Assembly: GCA_003852775.1 (NCBI GenBank)
Contig: RDDZ01000092.1
Location: 1 to 42,116 of the forward strand
Reading direction: 5' to 3'
From: Microbacteriaceae bacterium
GTDB taxonomy: Bacteria; Actinomycetota; Actinomycetes; Actinomycetales; Microbacteriaceae
DNA length: 42,116 bases
Below are positions 39,817-42,116 of this stretch, in pieces (within the stretch, counting starts at the first letter, position 1; every line of letters starts with the position of its first letter). The position numbers were made by a program, and so were the translations under genes. The notes under the pieces are model-generated. The model was not told the DNA's origin and made no database searches. It was given only the letters and a program-made list of their open reading frames with translations.

Positions 39817-40617
39817 ATGCGCGCCCGGCTCCGGATCGTCGGCGCGGTCGTGGCGGTGGTCGCCGCGATCGCGCTCCTCGCGGGTGCGATCGTGTGGTTC
39901 TTCGCGCCGCGCGGGGGAGGCGGCGGGGCGCCCGCGGCATCCGAGGAGCCGCTGCCGAGCTGGGCGCCGCCCGCCGAGCCGCCCGTCGTCGCGGCGGAGC
40001 GCACGGGCCCCGGCATCGGCGGGATCGTCGACCCCGCCTGGCTCGCCGCGACCTCCGCGGCCACCGGCATCCCCGAGCAGGCCCTCGCCGCCTACGCGGG
40101 CGCCGCGATCTTCAAGGCGGAGACGATGCCCGCGTGCGGTCTCAGCTGGGCGACGCTCGCGGGCGTCGGCGCGACGGAGTCCGACCACGGGCGGCACGGC
40201 GGCTCGCGGCTCGACGCGGACGGCACCGCGACGCCCGGCATCTTCGGGGTGGCGCTCGACGGCGAGGGCGTCGCGCTCATCCCGGACAGCGACGGCGGCG
40301 AGATCGACGGCGACCCCGACCTCGACCGCGCGGTCGGGCCCATGCAGCTCATTCCGGAGGCGTGGCGCAACTGGCACGTCGACGGCGGCGGCGACGGCGT
40401 GGAGGACCCGCAGAACATCTACGACGCGGTGCTCGCCGCCGCGAACTACCTGTGCCGCGCGAGCTCGGCGTTCCACACCGAGGAGGGCTGGCGCGCGGGC
40501 ATCCGCTCCTACAACGTGCCCGAGCACTACCTCGGCACCGTCGCGAGGTACGCGGTGCGCTACGCGGAGGCGGTGCGGGCGCCCACGCCCGCGCCGACCC
40601 CGACGCCCGCGCCCTGA
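39817..40617 (+). CDS. Lytic murein transglycosylase (SLT-like), membrane-anchored
   Basis: The 266-residue protein has an N-terminal membrane anchor (about residues 8-30), a Gly/Pro-rich linker and a lysozyme-like domain. Glu121 in GVGATESDHGRHGG is the likely catalytic acid. RAVGPMQLIPEAWRNW and NIYDAVLAAANYLC are the usual following motifs, and GIRSYN matches the SLT2 end. It cleaves peptidoglycan glycan strands outside the membrane. The C-terminus is a short Pro-Thr-Pro-Ala repeat that could insert in the wall. It is convergent with the LacI gene, 3 bases apart. Confidence 0.9.
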   Translation: MRARLRIVGAVVAVVAAIALLAGAIVWFFAPRGGGGGAPAASEEPLPSWAPPAEPPVVAAERTGPGIGGIVDPAWLAATSAATGIPEQALAAYAGAAIFKAETMPACGLSWATLAGVGATESDHGRHGGSRLDADGTATPGIFGVALDGEGVALIPDSDGGEIDGDPDLDRAVGPMQLIPEAWRNWHVDGGGDGVEDPQNIYDAVLAAANYLCRASSAFHTEEGWRAGIRSYNVPEHYLGTVARYAVRYAEAVRAPTPAPTPTPAP

Positions 40618-40620
40618 CGG

Positions 40621-41631
40621 CTAGTGCCGTCGCGCCGTCGAGGAGCGCACGACGAGCTCGTACGGCAGGTCGATGTTGAGCTCCTCCGCCTCCCGGTGCC
40701 CCGGGTGCAGCTCGTCCATGAGCACCTCGACCGCCATCCGCCCCTGCATGTCGGGGAACTGCGCGATCGTCGTGAGGCCGAAGAACTCGGCGAGCTCGTG
40801 GTCGTCGATGCCCATGACCGACACGTCGCCCGGCACGTGCATGCCGAGGTCCTTCGCGGCGAGGATCGCGCCGATCGCCATCTCGTCGGATGCCGCGAAG
40901 ATCGCGGTAGGACGCCCCTGCGGGTTGCCGAGCAGCTGCTTGGCCGCGTGGTAGCCGCCCTGCATCGTGAAGTCGGCGGCGTGGAAGAAGCGGTCGGGGG
41001 TCTCGAGACCCGCGGCGCGCATCGCCTCCTCGTAGCCGTGGCGGCGGTTGGTGGGCAGGTGGAAGTCCATCTCGAGCGCGTCGCCGCCGATGTGGGCGAT
41101 CTCGGTGTGGCCGAGCGCGATGAGGTGCTCCGTGGCGAGGCGGCCGAGCTCGACGTCGTCGAGGCTCAGGGTGCGCACGCCCGGCAGCGGACCGCCGACG
41201 CCGACGATCGGCTTCTGCAGGTCGATGAGCCGCTTCACCTCGGCGGGCGTGAGCTCGAGCGAGACGGCGATCACGGCGTCCACGCGCTTGCGCAGCAGGA
41301 AGTGCTCGAACACGAGCCGACGCTCCTCGTCACTGCCGCCGAGGTTGTAGAGCGTGAGGTCGTAGCCCTGCTCGAGCAGGGCCGACTCGGCGCCCTCGAT
41401 GACGGCGCCGTAGAACCAGCGGTTGAGGAACGGGATGACGACGCCGACGTTGCGCGTGCGTCCCGTCGCGAGGCCCGAGGCGCTCGACGAGACGACGTAG
41501 CCGAGCTGGTTCGCGGCGGCCTGCACCTTGGCCCGCGTCGCGGGCGAGACGGAGCCCCTGCCGGACAGCGCACGCGACACCGTCGCCGCGGAGACGCCCG
41601 CCAGCTGGGCGACCTCGTGGATGCCGGGCAC
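40621..41631 (-). CDS. LacI-family transcriptional regulator
   Basis: The 336 residues have an N-terminal LacI helix-turn-helix (IHEVAQLAGVSAATVSRALSGRGSVSPATRAKV) with the hinge helix LGY....SGLATG, and a periplasmic-binding-protein-like effector domain (VGVVIPFLNRWFYGAVIEGAE to the end). GTG 41631 is fixed by a perfect AGGAGG about 4 bases upstream. Its target is not evident: no neighbouring sugar operon lies next to it, and it may act elsewhere in the chromosome. Confidence 0.93.
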   Translation of the reverse strand: MPGIHEVAQLAGVSAATVSRALSGRGSVSPATRAKVQAAANQLGYVVSSSASGLATGRTRNVGVVIPFLNRWFYGAVIEGAESALLEQGYDLTLYNLGGSDEERRLVFEHFLLRKRVDAVIAVSLELTPAEVKRLIDLQKPIVGVGGPLPGVRTLSLDDVELGRLATEHLIALGHTEIAHIGGDALEMDFHLPTNRRHGYEEAMRAAGLETPDRFFHAADFTMQGGYHAAKQLLGNPQGRPTAIFAASDEMAIGAILAAKDLGMHVPGDVSVMGIDDHELAEFFGLTTIAQFPDMQGRMAVEVLMDELHPGHREAEELNIDLPYELVVRSSTARRH

Positions 41632-41711
41632 GCGTCCTCCTGCAGGGTGATGACTGGTCGCATCCTATCGGCGCAGCACGTGGTCTCAGCGGGGCCCGCG
41701 ACCTTGTATCC

Positions 41712-41740
41712 TTGACTGGCGCGAGCGGTTGGTGAGTACA
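41712..41740 (+). promoter_or_regulatory. Possible promoter of tRNA-Tyr
   Basis: TTGACT (41712-41717) and AGTACA (41735-41740) are separated by 17 bases and lie 18 bases before the mature tRNA 5' end. The -10 is weak. Confidence 0.35.
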
Positions 41741-41758
41741 CGGGCCGAGCGCGCACCT

Positions 41759-41840
41759 GGCGAGTTACCCAAGCGGCCAAAGGGATCTGACTGTAAATCA
41801 GCCGGCATAGCCTTCGGGGGTTCGAATCCCTCACTCGCCA
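41759..41840 (+). tRNA. tRNA-Tyr (anticodon GUA)
   Basis: The 82-base class II tRNA has acceptor strands GGCGAGT / ACTCGCC with discriminator A at 41840. The anticodon loop is CTGTAAA, giving GUA, followed by a long variable arm and the T-loop GGTTCGAATCC. CCA is not encoded. The first anticodon-stem pair is a T/C mismatch. Confidence 0.95.
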
Positions 41841-41846
41841 CACCTG

Positions 41847-41880
41847 AAGGGCCTGGAGCGCTGAGCGCACCGGGCCCTTT
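41847..41880 (+). terminator. Terminator after tRNA-Tyr
   Basis: AAGGGCC (41847-41853) pairs with 41873-41879, with an inner GCGC/GCGC stem and a short TTT at the 3' side. It begins 7 bases after the tRNA, placed as an intrinsic terminator. Confidence 0.75.
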
Positions 41881-42116
41881 CGTGTTCGTGAGGGCGCCGG
41901 CTAAGGGGCGCGGCGCGACTCGCGTAATCGTGAGAATTGGGCGGCGAACGTGACCCAGTTCCGGCTGATATGAGTCGCGATCGCATTCGGCCGGACCTGA
42001 AGCGGGCGCTCCTCCCCTAGATGTACTGCCCAGGGACGTTGTTTGATCTGGCTTCCCTGATGTGACGAGAACCTCCCGGCAGAGTGGAGCTGCTACCGCA
42101 TCCGCTCTGAACCAGG
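41881..42116. other. Gene-free tail beyond tRNA-Tyr, lower GC, no recognised gene
   Basis: No plausible coding region is seen on either strand. The GC content and codon-like periodicity drop compared with the rest of the window. A small inverted repeat, CAGGGA (42031-42036) / TCCCTG (42054-42059), and the phrase TGTACTGCCCAGGGA near 42022-42036 could belong to the edge of a mobile element entering from the right, but no transposase fragment is identified. Confidence 0.4.

Noticed and set aside
41729-41953. Short plus-strand frame spanning tRNA-Tyr
   Set aside because: It includes the whole tRNA and its terminator; no protein is expected.

Overview
The window is high-GC DNA, with G/C strongly favoured at third codon positions, frequent GTG starts and 4-base ATGA/GTGA gene overlaps. 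It carries a complete menaquinone gene set, a System II cytochrome c set, sugar ABC operons without ATPase genes, a DUF4229 protein and an archaeal-type AspRS. Together these point to an actinobacterium, most likely of the Microbacteriaceae; the genus cannot be fixed from the sequence alone.

Layout. (1) 1-1663: the 5' part of aspS on the minus strand, then a broken aminoglycoside-phosphotransferase-like gene. (2) 1690-9673: an alpha-glucoside catabolic operon on the plus strand (ROK repressor, two permeases, a lipoprotein binding protein, a GH15 single-domain glucosidase and a GH31 alpha-glucosidase), preceded by a sigma70-type promoter with an AT-rich dyad and bracketed by two copies of the same inverted-repeat element. 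(3) 9672-12378: an HxlR regulator divergent from an unusual fusion of a luciferase-like flavin monooxygenase with a berberine-bridge-type FAD oxidase. (4) 12402-29317: a respiratory-chain block with a histidine phosphatase, TlpA-CcdA-ResB-CcsB for cytochrome c maturation, menC, menB, menE, menA, menD, menF, menG, a long-chain polyprenyl diphosphate synthase for the quinone tail and a ferredoxin-NADP reductase. Small membrane proteins and a PPK2 kinase are interspersed. (5) 39052 down to 29374 on the minus strand: a GntR/HutC (DasR-like) regulator heading an amino-sugar operon (lipoprotein, two permeases, BadF-type kinase, NanE, a ceramidase-fold amidase, a SIS-domain protein, NagB) that ends with cardiolipin synthase. 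(6) 39305-42116: yajQ divergent from a lytic transglycosylase, a LacI regulator, tRNA-Tyr(GUA) with a terminator, and a gene-free tail of lower GC.

How the genes work together. The amino-sugar operon can be read as import of an N-acetylated amino sugar, phosphorylation, 2-epimerisation by NanE, deacetylation and deamination by NagB to fructose-6-P. No nagA is present. The gene in the corresponding slot encodes a cytoplasmic protein with the zinc and serine residues of neutral ceramidases, so a replacement deacetylase is a testable idea. Two DasR-type operator sequences lie upstream of the regulator.

The most striking non-coding signal is a recurring promoter grammar. Thirteen housekeeping or first-in-unit genes have a TANNNT-like hexamer (one has CAGACT and one TAGGAC) ending 5-8 bases, usually exactly 6, before the start codon. 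This implies leaderless mRNAs, whereas the two catabolic operons have classic Shine-Dalgarno leaders.
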